Source: Brachypterus glaber
Lineage: Eukaryota > Arthropoda > Insecta > Coleoptera > Kateretidae
Direction of reading: 5' to 3'
Assembly: GCA_958510825.1 (NCBI GenBank)
Contig: OY294051.1
Location: 4,992,353 to 5,056,352, forward strand
Length of the DNA stretch: 64,000 nt
Position 1 is the first letter of the stretch. The number at the start of each line of letters is the position of its first letter. Made by a program: the position numbers and the translations under genes. Shown here piece by piece: positions 11,517-22,192 of this stretch. A model generated the notes under the pieces. The model searched no databases and was not told where the DNA came from. It saw nothing but the letters and a program-made list of their open reading frames with translations.

Positions 11517-11790
11517 ATACAGGGTGTATCAGAACTCACGTTAAACAAATTACATATGTACTTATACAGCAATAAAAAGAAATTGAGCAAAATTTGAGGG
11601 GGGGGGGGGGTGTATGTATGAAATTTTGAGATAAGAACGTTTTGTTTCGACCAATCCCAGAAGCTGTTACAATTACCTATAAAAGTGGATAAATCGCCCA
11701 TTTGGTTTCTATGGAAACATACCAGTAGCTGAAGGTATGCATTTTGAAAGTTTGATGACAATTTCAAATTGAAATTTTTCATATGACAAT
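11517..11790 (+). repeat. TACAGGGTG-terminated transposon fragment
   Basis: Begins TACAGGGTGTATCAGAACTC, resembling the terminus of the 63064-63800 element, and contains a G14 run at 11597-11610. The opposite end is not identifiable. Confidence 0.5.
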
Positions 11791-11864
11791 TTGTCAAAAA
11801 TATTTTTTAAGATGTAAACTGTTATATTACTGGAAGATTATGGATCTTTTAACTTAACTTAACA

Positions 11865-12830
11865 ATATAGAACACTATTATAGTCCTCTCTGCTACGCAG
11901 CTCGGGATTTAATACGCTCGGCTATAAAAAATGTCTTCTCTACCTTGGTATATAATTACTATTAAATACGTAACGCAAAATTTTGTACAAACTGGGCCTG
12001 ATCTGTTTGCGATCAGCTTTAAAACAAATGCCTTTAAATAAGATTTGGTTGATCAAAAATATCTGTAAAAATGTTGAACTTTTTCTGACAATATCTTTAT
12101 TATGTTTTCTATTATTATTTTATCTTGAGTTTATACAAATGGCTTAAATGCAACTTCTCCTTCATCTCCAATAGGCCACCCAGCATCAGCAATGATAATA
12201 TCTATTGTAGACTTGAATTAGCCCTAATTTAACAATTGACTATCACAGATAGACGGCTAGAATCGCGTTAATCAAGCAGGCGAATTCTAACGGCGAGTAA
12301 ATCATACTTGGGTCGCAAGAGGTCACCACATATGTTGAAAACGTGGTGAACTTACCTATTTCCTACTATACTTTGTTATTAAATTAAGTCTAGAAAATGT
12401 AGCTCCGAGAGGTCACACGTCACTTCCACGTTCGTTAATTTACATAAAATTTCATAATAGTAATTAAAAATTAATTAGGTAATAAATATAGTAGTGTTTT
12501 TAAGTCACGTTTTAGAAAAAAAAAACTGTAAATATTACAAATAAACAAATAGATTGGATTTATTCAATTTTATAAAAATAAGTCGTGGTGTTCTAATGGC
12601 GACACAGATTACCTTATCTAACACCAATAGAATTTATATGGAAATATTTAAAAAATAAATTTTTCCAAATAACTCCATGCAGGTGAAATGTATAAAAATA
12701 GTAATTAGATACCAAGGTAGAGAAGACATTTTTCTAGCAGAGCGTATTAAATCCTGAGCTACGTAGCAGCGAGGGATTTAAGAGTGCGAGGCTGTGATAG
12801 TCTTCTCTACCGTGATTTATATATTATTTT
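11865..12830. repeat. Inverted pair of CpG-hairpin ends (family D)
   Basis: At 12709-12808 ACCAAGGTAGAGAAGACATT and its reverse form GTCTTCTCTACC enclose a CpG-rich interior (GAGCTACGTAGCAGCGAGGG), followed by TTTTTTTTACTACTAGTGCA. At 11865-11962 the same hairpin sequence lies in the opposite orientation (ends TCTTCTCTACCTTGGTAT). The two form the outer ends of a ~960 bp unit. Further copies are at 21660-21865 (inverted) and 39510-39575 (partial). Confidence 0.7.
12131..12211 (-). pseudogene. Short coding-like fragment of unknown family
   Basis: The minus strand gives STIDIIIADAGWPIGDEGE then VAFKPFV and a stop: 26 residues with protein-like composition, embedded between the two family D hairpins. 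I do not recognise the family. It may be the C-terminal end of the protein of the element that owns the hairpins, or chance. Confidence 0.25.
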
Positions 12831-12993
12831 TTTTACTACTAGTGCATTTATTCTTATTATGTAACATTTTTATATCAATAATAAACTAAAATGTTTACTG
12901 GATTAACCGCGAAAAAACAAGTAACTTTTGAAATCGCCATTTTTAAAATTAAATGAATAAATTGATGTATTCACTGAAACTTGACCGTTCTAG

Positions 12994-13265
12994 TAGCCCC
13001 CCCCCCCCCCCCCAACTAGGATCCAGTTGGGAAATTTCACTGTATGTAAAATTGAGTGGCAGAGTTTGGTAGTGTTGGTAGAGTAGGTAATATTTACTGG
13101 TAGAGTTGGGAAATTTGTAGAGAATTGGAAAAATTGGCGGAGCAGTTGGGAAAATTGAGTGGTAAAGTTGGGAAATGTAGAGGGTCGAGGACCTTTTTCA
13201 GAACAGTTTTTTTTTTAGTTGAGGACCTTTTTTTAGTAATCAAAATTTTTCTTAGTTGGGAAATT
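12994..13265. repeat. Poly-C run and GTTGGGAAATTT-type degenerate tandem repeat
   Basis: A run of about 18 C residues (12996-13013) is followed by irregular repeats of AGTTGGGAAATT and GGTAGAGTTGGG, ending in duplicated TTGAGGACCTTTTT. No coding potential. Confidence 0.65.
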
Positions 13266-13683
13266 TTTGCTTGCTTTGCTCATACCTGAATGTTGTCAGT
13301 CAAATATCCAGTAAAAAACCTAATACATTCGAGAAAGACAATTAACTGAACTAAACTATGGTTGTGCTTTATTTTTTGATAGTCTAATCTCAAAGTGGGT
13401 ATAAGTATCCCACAATATTTACTTTGCTTTTCTTTAATACTAAACTTGCATCTGACTATTATGACCATAGATTAAAGTGACTTTAAGCCGTGTGAATGTG
13501 CTATTAGTAATCATAGTAAGTCATGAATCATCGAGTTTACTCCAAACACTCATCAGCTTTTGCGCGAAAGGCGCAACAGATGATCTGATCATCAAATTTA
13601 TTGTCATGTGAAAGAGAAAATGGATTATGTTGCGTTTTTTCTATTTAGTTAAATGAGGCTGCGATTTAGTTATTAGTAAATAT

Positions 13684-13892
13684 ACAGGGTTATTCAGAAA
13701 TAAGTTCGAGAAATTTAAGAGGTTAAAAAATATGAAAAAAAAGTTCCTATAAAGGTTAGTCCGGAAATGAGTCCTAAGGAACCTACGGCTTTTTAAAATT
13801 GTAATAAAAATTAGGTTTTTAATTAATAACTCATTTACCCTTTAAGCCAGAGCGACGAGCTTTTGCATGTATACTAGTATTAATATCCAAGT
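13684..13892 (+). repeat. TACAGGG element, truncated copy
   Basis: Starts TACAGGGTTATTCAGAAATA and runs through GTTCCTATAAAGGTTAGTCC to ATACTAGTATTAATA, matching the first ~200 bp of the complete copy at 17194-17877. The rest is missing. Confidence 0.8.
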
Positions 13893-14021
13893 ACCCAAAC
13901 ACGTACAGCGTTCTGTCAGTTATCATAGTTGGGGCATGCTTTTAAACAATTCTGCTCAAAATTCTCACTTGGGAGTCAGAATTTCGTGTTGGAAGAAAAA
14001 AATGGCCAAGTTTTCGGTTAA

Positions 14022-14560
14022 TGAATGAAATTCAAATCCAAATTCGAAATCCAAATCCCAATTCCAAATTCCAAATTCCAAATCCAAATTCCAAATCCAA
14101 ATTCCAAATTCAAAAGTCCAAATTCCAATTCCAAATCCGAATTCCAAATCCAAATTCCAAATCCAAATTCCAAATCCAAATTACAAATTCAAAAGTCCAA
14201 ATTCCAATTCCAATTCCAAATCCAAATTCCAAATCCAAATTCCAAATTCCAAATCCAAATTACAAATCCAGATTCCAAATCCAAATTCCAAATTCCAAAT
14301 CCAAATTCCAAATCCAAATTCCAAATCCAAATCCGAATTCCAATTCCAAATTCTAAATCCAAATTCCAAATTCCAAATCCAAATTACAAATTCAAAAGTC
14401 AAAATTCCAATTCCAAATCCGAATTCCAAATCCAAATTCCAAATTCCAAATCCAAATTCCAAATCCAAATTACAAATCCAGATTCCAAATCCAAATTCCA
14501 AATTCCAAATCCAAATTTCAAATCCAAAGTCCAAATCCAAATTTCAAATCTAAATTCTGG
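14022..14560. repeat. Short-period satellite built on CCAAATTCCAAAT
   Basis: About 540 bp of near-perfect (CCAAAT/TCCAAAT)n, mixing 6-7 bp sub-units (AATTCC, AAATCC) into a higher-order pattern. Periodic variants such as TTCAAAAGTCCAAATTCC at about 95-190 bp spacing suggest block duplication. The strand is sharply asymmetric: C on the top strand, almost no G. Long frames on both strands (PNSKSKFQIQ-like; FGFGIWIWNL-like) are products of the repeat and not genes. Confidence 0.95.
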
Positions 14561-14914
14561 AATTCTCACCAAAACGTACCTACATGATCACTTAATATTT
14601 TAAAATATTTCACAAGCAAAATTTGTATACAAGTCTGTTTAATCTCAAATCTACAAAGATAAATCAAAAAACTTAAATATTCAAAAATAAAAAATAAAAA
14701 ACAGAATAATTTGCAAGGGCAGAATATTAAGTAATAAATCAAGTTGGCTGTTCCAGGTCATTTAATTCACGTAAACGTCTAAACCTAACTTTTATCTAAA
14801 ACAATGTAAAACTTAAAAAGTAATAAATCACTGGGAAAATGTATCAGGTGGATTGTAATTATTGCGCGGGAATTAATTGAATACACGTTTGGACCACACC
14901 GCGTGAATATAGCT

Positions 14915-14993
14915 ACAAAAATATTTAAATATATGTATTTACAATTACAAAATCAGGTATTTACTAAAAAACAGTTGAAAAATTTACAATATT
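14915..14993. repeat. 79 bp flanking direct repeat, copy 1
   Basis: Begins ACAAAAATATTTAAATATAT and is identical over 79 bp to 15723-15801, on the other side of the palindromic element at 14999-15719. Just upstream, TTTGGACCACACCGCGTG looks like a decayed copy of that element's own right end. Confidence 0.9.
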
Positions 14994-14998
14994 CCATG

Positions 14999-15719
14999 TA
15001 CGCGTAGCGGTCCAAAAGTCACCCCCTCTTAACTTTTGAACCATTTGAGATATCGACTTCAAATTTGGAACTTTTAAATAAGACAACTTAAACTATCTTT
15101 TAGCATATAATTAATACTTTCAGCTCTTAAAATGTGGACAGGGGGGCATGGGGGCACATTTTTTTTTAAGGAAAGGGGGGTCGTATAATACATCATTTTA
15201 AAGCTTATAAAATTCTACATTTAACTCCATATTTTTAAATAAAAAAAAAAAATTTGGGTTTAAAATGGGGTTGAAAATGGGTATTAATGTCAAAATTTCT
15301 CTAAAAAACACAAATAATTTTTTTAAAATGCCTAATTTCACCATAAAAAAATGTAAATTATACTTTTAAACTAATTTTAGTTGACATAAATAAAAATTTA
15401 TAAAAAAAAAACTTAAAAAATGTTTTAGCACAAAAAATTAAAAAATCAAAACCTTAAAAAACATTTTTGAAATATTTAAAAATATTAGTTTAAATAGAGA
15501 ATTTTATAAGCTTTAAAATGATGTATCACACGACCCCCTTTCCATTTAAAAAAATGTCCACCCGTGCCCCCCTGTCCACATTTTAAGAGCTGAAAATATC
15601 AAATATATGCTAAAAGATAGTTTAAGTTGTCTTATTTAAGAGTTCTAAATTTGAAGTCGATATCTCAACTCGTTCGAAAGTTAAAAGGGGGGGGGGGGTG
15701 ACTTTTGGACCGCACTGTA
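14999..15719. mobile_element. Palindromic MITE (family G), copy 1
   Basis: A 720 bp foldback with ends GCGGTCCAAAAGTCAC / GTGACTTTTGGACCGC. The arms contain TTGAGATATCGACTTCAAAT and CAGCTCTTAAAATGTGGACA in inverted positions and extend roughly 200-300 bp. G and C runs sit just inside the ends. There is no ORF, so it is non-autonomous. A second copy is at 18350-19065. Confidence 0.85.
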
Positions 15720-15722
15720 GAT

Positions 15723-15801
15723 ACAAAAATATTTAAATATATGTATTTACAATTACAAAATCAGGTATTTACTAAAAAACAGTTGAAAAATTTACAATAT
15801 T
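15723..15801. repeat. 79 bp flanking direct repeat, copy 2
   Basis: Identical to 14915-14993. Together with the decayed element end left of copy 1, the arrangement is element end / 79 bp / full element / 79 bp. This suggests a former tandem array more than a target-site duplication. Confidence 0.9.
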
Positions 15802-15941
15802 TTACGTATGTAATGTGGGTAATTAATATACTCTAATATACTCACGTAATAGTATATACGCACCGAGTACACGAACCTAGTTTTTAGTGCACGAAAGTGA
15901 GTTTTGTCTCTGTTTTGTTAGTATCCCTTGTCACAGTGTTT

Positions 15942-16365
15942 ACTAAAGTTTATTTTTTTAAGGTATAGTTATTTTAAACCTTCCCGCTTGTAAACAATCT
16001 CGAAATTACCATAGCAACGTAAGATACGCATGCGTCGTAAGCGAAATGACTAGACCCAAGTTACACAACCGCAAAAAGTTGACGTGCCATTAAGTAGAAC
16101 AAAACAATGGTTTATTCCTCTAAATTATTGAAATAAAAGCGATTTTATAAGCAAATTTTGTTTTTACAGGAATACAAAAGTGTTTTTAGCTTTATCAATT
16201 CTCTTTGTTTACATCAAAACACCATAAAAACAAAGTAAACTAAAATTATAAATTTTGGTTATGTTGATATTCAAAACAAGCCACATGCTTCAGTGTAAAT
16301 TGGACTTTGTATAGTATTTAGCGGCAAATTTAAAATAACTATACCTTAAAAAAATAAACTTTAGT
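15942..16365. mobile_element. MITE with 37 bp perfect terminal inverted repeats
   Basis: ACTAAAGTTTATTTTTTTAA... (15942-15978) is exactly reversed at 16329-16365. The 424 bp element encloses unique AT-rich sequence and a small internal palindrome near 16208-16240 (GTTTACATC...GTAAAC). No coding capacity. Confidence 0.9.
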
Positions 16366-16596
16366 TATATATTTATACATTTTCTAAACTTATTTATTAC
16401 TCTATTTGTTTATTTATTTATATTGTTACTATTTTATTGACCTTCTATGTACTTTTTTGATAGAAAATAAATCTTATCTTATCTAATTTCGAATAGCAAA
16501 ATTATGGCTCCTACAGTTCCCGAAAAAAATTGTAATGTTTACATTCGAGATTAAATTACTTCTTATTTGCAGAACAAAAGGATACTGATACTTCAG

Positions 16597-16641
16597 TATC
16601 CCTGAAGATGTCTCTAGTAGTAAGAGACGAAACGTCGGATA
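16597..16641 (+). ncRNA. Candidate hammerhead ribozyme (type I layout)
   Basis: Helix I 5' strand TATCC (16597-16601), core CTGAAGA (fits CUGANGA), one extra U, helix II GTCTCT/AGAGAC with a 7 nt loop, GAAA, then ACGT/C, i.e. a palindromic helix III followed by the cleavage base, and helix I 3' strand GGATA (16637-16641), fully complementary to TATCC. The self-complementary ACGT fits hammerheads that act as dimers. The extra U after the core departs from consensus and may lower activity. A sister copy is at 42865-42911. Confidence 0.6.
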
Positions 16642-16689
16642 GTAATAATCCATCAACACGTTTAAAATCCGAAACTACCAGTTCCATAA

Positions 16690-17190
16690 GTACCTAATGA
16701 TTTTTTTTAATACCGCGTTATTGAAAAACTACCGTACATTGTATGTTTTAATTACTTCCAATACATGTAAGGAAGTTTTTTTTTTAGAGTGTATAAATAA
16801 AATTTGCAAAATATTAAAAAATCTCAAATATTAAAAATATTATAATATGGTCATATGAAAAGAATTTCAGAAGATAAATGATTAAAAAGTTCATAATAAA
16901 AATGAAAGGGAAACTGTTGCAACAAGCATACAATAGTATGTAAAAAAGGACTCTTAATATATGATATTGGGAAAACTAAGATCTATTAATCTAAATATGA
17001 CAGGGATAATGTCATAAAAAAGAAAAAAGAAGATTTATTATATGAAAAAATAATACAATAAAACTTTTTCGCTACGTCTAAAAAAAACACTAAATTTTAA
17101 TAAAGTTAAAAGCCATAATAAAATACCAAAAATATTAATATTTAAGAATGATTTATTTTTTAAATAATTCTGTGAAACGTAGCATTTCCT
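16690..17190. other. No gene recognised
   Basis: AT-rich DNA between the hammerhead motif and the next TACAGGG element; no repeat partner was seen. Confidence 0.4.
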
Positions 17191-17193
17191 ATA

Positions 17194-17877
17194 TACAGGG
17201 TTATTCAGAAATAAGTTCGAGTGATTCTACGTTAAAAAATATGAAAAAAAGTTCCTATAAAGGTTGGTTCGGAAATGAGTCCTAAAAGCTAAAAATTGTA
17301 ATAAATATATGGTTTTTAATTAATAACTCTTGTAGCCTTTAAGCTAGAGCGACTAGCTTTTGCACGTATACTAGTATTAATAAGGGTAATAAGTTTATGT
17401 TAATTTATTTTTTTGAATTTATCCAGAGGCGTGCCTAGACGGAAAAAATATGTTAGCTTAACACATTTTTGCCCCAAACTTTTTTATGTATACATTTTTT
17501 GGATTTTCTGTAATAAATATAAATTTCTTCAGTAAAAATGCATAAAAAATGTCATATAGTGTAACACTGTAGGAGCAACCGTTTAAAACAAAAATGCATT
17601 TAAGAGGAAATAACATTTTGTGCCACTAAAAATGTTACTTTTTAAAAGGTTATAACTCCTTTAATATTAAATTTAGGTATTTTGGTGAGGAATACTTTTT
17701 TGCTTAGTTTTATATGAAAAATAAAATTAAAATTAAAATTTTATTGGTGCTTTTTTTGTTCCCCATTCATATGTGCATCTTCGAAGGGTCGCAACTCCCT
17801 TTATAAGAACTTTTTCATATTTTTTAACGGAGAATCACCTCTTAAATTTCTCGAACTTATTTCTGAATAACCCTGTA
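17194..17877 (-). mobile_element. TACAGGG element, complete copy
   Basis: Ends are TACAGGGTTATTCAGAAATA and its inverse TATTTCTGAATAACCCTGTA. The interior matches 63064-63800 in inverted order: GAGGCGTGCCTAGACGG, GTGTAACACTGTAGGAGCAA, TTGTGCCACTAAAAATGTTA. 684 bp with no ORF. A non-autonomous DNA transposon; subterminal repeats extend ~90 bp. Confidence 0.88.
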
Positions 17878-18214
17878 TATGCGCAAAAAGTTACACTGTA
17901 AAAAATAGGGGTAAAATAACATTGTAATTTTAAGATTACGTTGTAAAATTGATGATTTAAACCGAATTTTTACTGGTTTATAGGAAAATTCACTGATTTT
18001 TCAAATTTTACTTTAACTTTACTATGAAAACGTAATATCAAAATTTTGGTTTAAAATCAAGTTATAAAATTATAATATTATTTTAAAATGAATTTATTTT
18101 TTTATTGTTTGATAAAGGGATACGTGGTGGGACCGTCGAATTTAGGATTAAAGCTGGTGCAACTTCACTCAGTGAAAACTTTAAATTCCTTTAAAAAAAC
18201 TAAACCGAAATTTT

Positions 18215-19258
18215 AATTTTTCTGGTTTGTAATAAAACTCGGATTTTTTGGCAGGTTTTAATGCCTCACTTTATTTTATCGCTAACGTTTCTCCCCTCTT
18301 TATCAAAGCTAAAAGATAACTATTGTTAATAATAATAATAATGATAACATACAGAGCGGTCCAAAGGTCACCCCCCCCCACTTAACTTTTGAACCAGTTG
18401 AGATATCGACTTAAAATTTGGAACTTTTAAATAAGACAACTTAAACTATCTTTTAGCATATATTTAATACTTTCAGCTCTTAAAATGTGGGCAGGGGGGC
18501 ATGGGGGCTCATTTTTTTAAATGGAATGGTGGATCGTGTAATACATCATTTCAAAGCTTATAAAATTCTCCATTTACCTCCATATTTTTAAATTAAAAAA
18601 AAAATTGGGTTTAAAATGGGGTTGAAAATGGGTATTAATGTTAAAATTCCTCTAAAAAAAAACAAATAATTTTTTAAAAATGCCTAATTTCATCATAAAA
18701 AATGTTAATTATACTTTTAAACTAATTTTAGTTGACATAAATAAAAATGTATAAAAAAACTTAAAAAATCGAATCAATAGCACAAAAAAATGAAAAATCA
18801 AAACCTTAAAAAACATTTTTAAAACATTTAAAAATAAATAGAGAATTTTATAAGCTTTAAAATGATGTATCACAGGGCCCCCCTTTCCATTTAAAAAAAT
18901 GTCCCCCCATGCCCCCCTGCCCATATTTTAAGAGCTGAAAATATCAAATATATTCCAAAAATATAGTTTAAGTTGTCTTATTTAAGAGTTCTAAATTTGA
19001 AGTCCATATCTCAACTCGTACAAAAGTTAAAAAGGGGGGGGGAGTGACTTTTGGACCGCACTGTACAACAAAAATATTTATTGTTTTTTGTTATATGTTA
19101 TCATTACTATTATTATTATTATTATTATTATTAACAATAGTTGTTATCTTTTAGCTTTGAAAAAGCCCCCAAAGAGGGGAGAAACGTTAGCGATAAAACA
19201 AAGTGACGCATAAAACTTGCCAAAAAATCCGAGTTTTATTACAAACCAGAAAAATTAC
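18215..19258. repeat. Large foldback with ~135-165 bp arms
   Basis: The left arm (18215-18350) reads TCTGGTTTGTAATAAAACTC, then TCGCTAACGTTTCTCCCCTC and an (AAT)n run. The right arm (19095-19258) is its inverse (GAGGGGAGAAACGTTAGCGA ... GAGTTTTATTACAAACCAGA). The centre has been invaded by the palindromic element 18350-19065. The arm carries a degenerate hammerhead-like string (AGCTTTGAAAAAGCCCC...GGGGAGAAACGTTAGC). Confidence 0.85.
18350..19065. mobile_element. Palindromic MITE (family G), copy 2, nested
   Basis: Ends TACAGAGCGGTCCAAAGGTC and TGACTTTTGGACCGCACTGT. The interior matches the copy at 14999-15719 throughout (AGATATCGAC, CTTTTAAATAAGACAACTTA). It sits at the centre of the foldback 18215-19258, i.e. 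a palindrome inside a palindrome. Confidence 0.88.
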
Positions 19259-19369
19259 ATTCGAAGTTTGGCAACCTATATGGTATTTACCTACAAAAAC
19301 CTAAATATTGTTATTTCCGGAAACATTTGCGAAAAATTTCCAAAAAAATGCCCTGCAAAACTGATTAGT

Positions 19370-19530
19370 CGGGCTGATTAATGGTGGACGCGGTGGGTCC
19401 ACCGGCCGTCACGTCGAATGTCGGCCTGGCGAACGCGCCAAGTCAATTAAGCACCAGGTTGCTGACCGACACTAATGATAATTATAGTTATAATGTTTGA
19501 ACAACTTTCTGATGGCCGTGCGCGCCATCT
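19370..19530. other. GC-rich island of unknown origin
   Basis: A sharp rise in G+C contrasts with its surroundings and includes two hairpins: GGTGGAC...GTCCACC (from 19391) and GATGGC...GCCATC (19512-19531). No ORF or repeat partner was seen. It could be the 3' end of an unrecognised element or a conserved non-coding piece. Confidence 0.35.
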
Positions 19531-19864
19531 AACATTATTATTCCGATAGAGAAAAGAGCAGTAACTACCAAATACTAAAAGTTTTTAGAAAAAACTCATT
19601 TTAAGGTTAACCCTTTGACGCACGCATTTTTCTATAAAAATAGTTGCTTTATAAGCTTTTGAGGTTTGGATTTTCAAAATTCAAAATGGTGGATCCAATA
19701 TAGCTCACCGAATTCGTAAAATTAATTCTGATTGTAATAGAAATTGGTATATATGAGTTTTTGGGGTCTCTGATTATGAATTTGTTTTTAGATTTGAAAA
19801 TTTCAAGATGGTAGATCCAATATGGCGGAACAAATTCGTAAAATTCGGCTCCGCCTTGTAAAAA

Positions 19865-20401
19865 AATAATTATGCTATTTATGCCCTCTGTGGTGTAAAA
19901 CGGGCCGCGTCCCTTACTATCTTGCATAACCGGACGGAGTATAGTAATCTAATTAAATCTCTCTCTAAAATAAGCTGTAACTCAATTAGTTTTAAAGTTT
20001 TTGGTTGCCTTTTTACATTAATTTTTTTCTCTTTGTATACAGGTTGGTGTTGTTTATGTTTTAAATAATCATATTTTTATTTGGTGTATTTTTTAACTAA
20101 CTTAACTTCCTTTCCAGGAAAACAGTACCGACATCTGTTAAATTTTTGATATACTACGATTTATGAATAATTGTGCTATTTATGCTCTCTGTGGTGTAAA
20201 ACGGGCCGCGTCCCTCACTATCTTGCATAACTGGACCGAGTATAGTAATCTAATTAAATCTCTCTCTAAAATAAGCTGTAACTCAATTAGTTTTAAAGTT
20301 TTTGGTTGCCTTTTTACATTAATTTTTTCCTCTTTGTATACAGATTAGTATTATTTATGTTTTAAATAATCATATTTTTATTTGGTGTATTTTGTAACTA
20401 A
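19865..20401. repeat. Tandem duplication, ~240 bp copies at 300 bp spacing
   Basis: 19865-20099 and 20165-20401 share CTCTGTGGTGTAAAACGGGC, ACTATCTTGCATAAC, then AATCTAATTAAATCTCTCTC and GTTTTAAAGTTTTTGGTTGC. The first ~80 bp of each is the right end of the element at 38023-38579; the remainder is its flank, so an inserted element and its flanking DNA were duplicated together. A short frame at 20163-20348 is not a recognisable protein. Confidence 0.85.
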
Positions 20402-21265
20402 GGTTAAGTTGTGTTCTTCTGGAGAATACCGTGCGTAAAGGCGTAAAGTACTCTATTATGATGAATTAGTCGATATTCATCTCAACATTTGTTTAGTATG
20501 TAAAGAATTGGAAGAAACAATAACAAGTTTTAATTTATTTGTTCACCATAATTTTAATACCTTTTATATTTGCGTCACATCAATTATGGTTAACATTAGC
20601 GTGGGGTAAAGGGGCAAAAACTAAATTTTTTAGCGATATCTCACGTGCTTTGTGCGTAATATACTTATTCTTTCTCCTTCTTGTCATTCTTCTTCTTATT
20701 CTTCTATTCTATGATATACTGAGAAATAAGTAGTATGTATTGTATCTTTTAGTGCGTTTATTTATTGATATGTATTTTGCGAAATTATGCAATACCATCA
20801 GTAGAATATACTACTTAATATATTATTGACAAGTTACAAATGATTGTATTATGCAACGTCCTTTATATAAGATGCCTTTGTGTTGCAAATAGTATAAATT
20901 ATTAAAAAACGGCTCGCAAATATTTGCCTACTAAATATTCAGTGAAACTCTGAGTTTATTATAGCATTTTTTGCTATTAACAGTGATTATAATTAAATTA
21001 AATCTCTACACATAGAGCAATAATCAGTTTTTTTTTCTCTCCTAGTAGGAGATAATTTTATAAACAAATGATAAGTGTCACTTAATTTTCCTGGAGTTGC
21101 AAAAGCATGACATTGCTTAGTAATTTCTATTAGACAAAGTTCAACAATATTTTGCCATTGGATAAAAAATTAACATGGCAAACATTATAAATTAATTAAT
21201 TTAAATTATATAACTATATAATTATATAAATATAATATATTATTTATTAAATAAATACTTACCCA
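20402..21265. other. No gene recognised
   Basis: AT-rich. A short Leu/Phe-rich frame at 20539-20733 (one apparent hydrophobic stretch) has no recognisable family and atypical codon use for a gene, so it is not called. Confidence 0.4.
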
Positions 21266-21269
21266 TAAC

Positions 21270-21655
21270 ATACGTTTTTAGTGCGATAAAAACGTGTTAT
21301 GAAACGAGTGCTTTATACAATTTTTTCTATTTTGCTCTAAAATTTAAAAAAACTTACATTTAAATTGATGACTGATTTAGGAATTTTTGTTTTGGATTGG
21401 CATTACAGTTTACACCATGTTTAAAATTCTAAGAACAAATGATATTTTGATATATTTTATAGTCATCTCTTCTCTTTCTTACTGCAATTAACCAAGCCAC
21501 AATTTTAACATGGTAAAAATAACCTAAACACAAAATTTTGTAGAAAATTCAACTTTAAAGCGACATTGACATATAAGAACACGCAAAATGCGTGTGATTA
21601 TGAGCTTATAGGAGTCGCAAAATAGAAAAATATAAAAACGCTATTACCTACTGCT
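21270..21655 (-). repeat. Repeat family E, inverted copy
   Basis: Reverse-strand copy of 4959-5477: AACGTGTTATGAAACGAGTG at the left, TTTTTCTATTTTGCTCTAAA, and the end ACACGCAAAATGCGTGTGAT followed by GAGTCGCAAAATAGAAAAA. The CpG hairpin half is truncated to one arm. Confidence 0.85.
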
Positions 21656-21659
21656 GTCA

Positions 21660-21865
21660 ACTTTTAGTGAATAAATGAATGTACTCATTTGTTTTTAAAG
21701 ATGGCGATTTCAAAGGCTACTTGTTTTGTTCTTTGCTAGTAGTGAAAAAATAATATATAAACCGCGCTAGAGGAGACTATTATAGCCTCACATTCTTATA
21801 TCCCTTATCTCGGGATGTATAATTCGCTCGGCTATAAAAAGTTTCTTCTCCACCTTGGTATATAA
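21660..21865 (-). repeat. Repeat family D, inverted copy
   Basis: GATGGCGATTTCAAAGGCTA, then GCTAGTAGTGAAAAAATAAT and a hairpin pair (AGAGGAGACTATTATAGCC ... TTTCTTCTCCACCTTGG). The order is the reverse of 12709-12960. It lies 330 bp upstream of the first calpain exon. Confidence 0.75.
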
Positions 21866-22192
21866 TTGCTATTTTTTTTGCTTTACTTCCTTTTTCCGCA
21901 TTTAGGCAGATTAGTCCTATCTCTGCGGGCCTTAACTCACATAGCCGATCTATTTCTTGTGTAAATCATCTTCTGCGAGGAGGTATTTATCGTTTTTTCA
22001 GCGCTTCAACGCCAATATATCTCATAGTTCTCGCTTGACTAATACATGGGTCAATTTGTTATCTATGAGAACTAAAACTAAAATTTATGATATATGTGCA
22101 TATCAAGGTATTTAGAAGTAATAAGTTCATTAGTATGTAAATTTATCATAGATCTTTATTTAAAATCTAGTTTTTATATTATTTTGTTGCAG

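Noticed and set aside
14021..14603. Open frames of 111-192 codons on both strands (PNSKSKFQIQ and FGFGIWIWNL patterns)
   Set aside because: They are translations of a 6-7 bp-based satellite with no stop-generating triplets; composition is purely periodic and all overlapping frames are open.
14915..14993. 79 bp target-site duplication of the family G element
   Set aside because: A decayed element end precedes the left copy, and the other family G copy lacks the 79-mer; a tandem-array remnant explains both.
20539..20733. 64-codon Leu-rich small membrane-protein-like frame
   Set aside because: Hydrophobicity comes from TTCTT-rich low-complexity DNA; no start context, conservation or partner.
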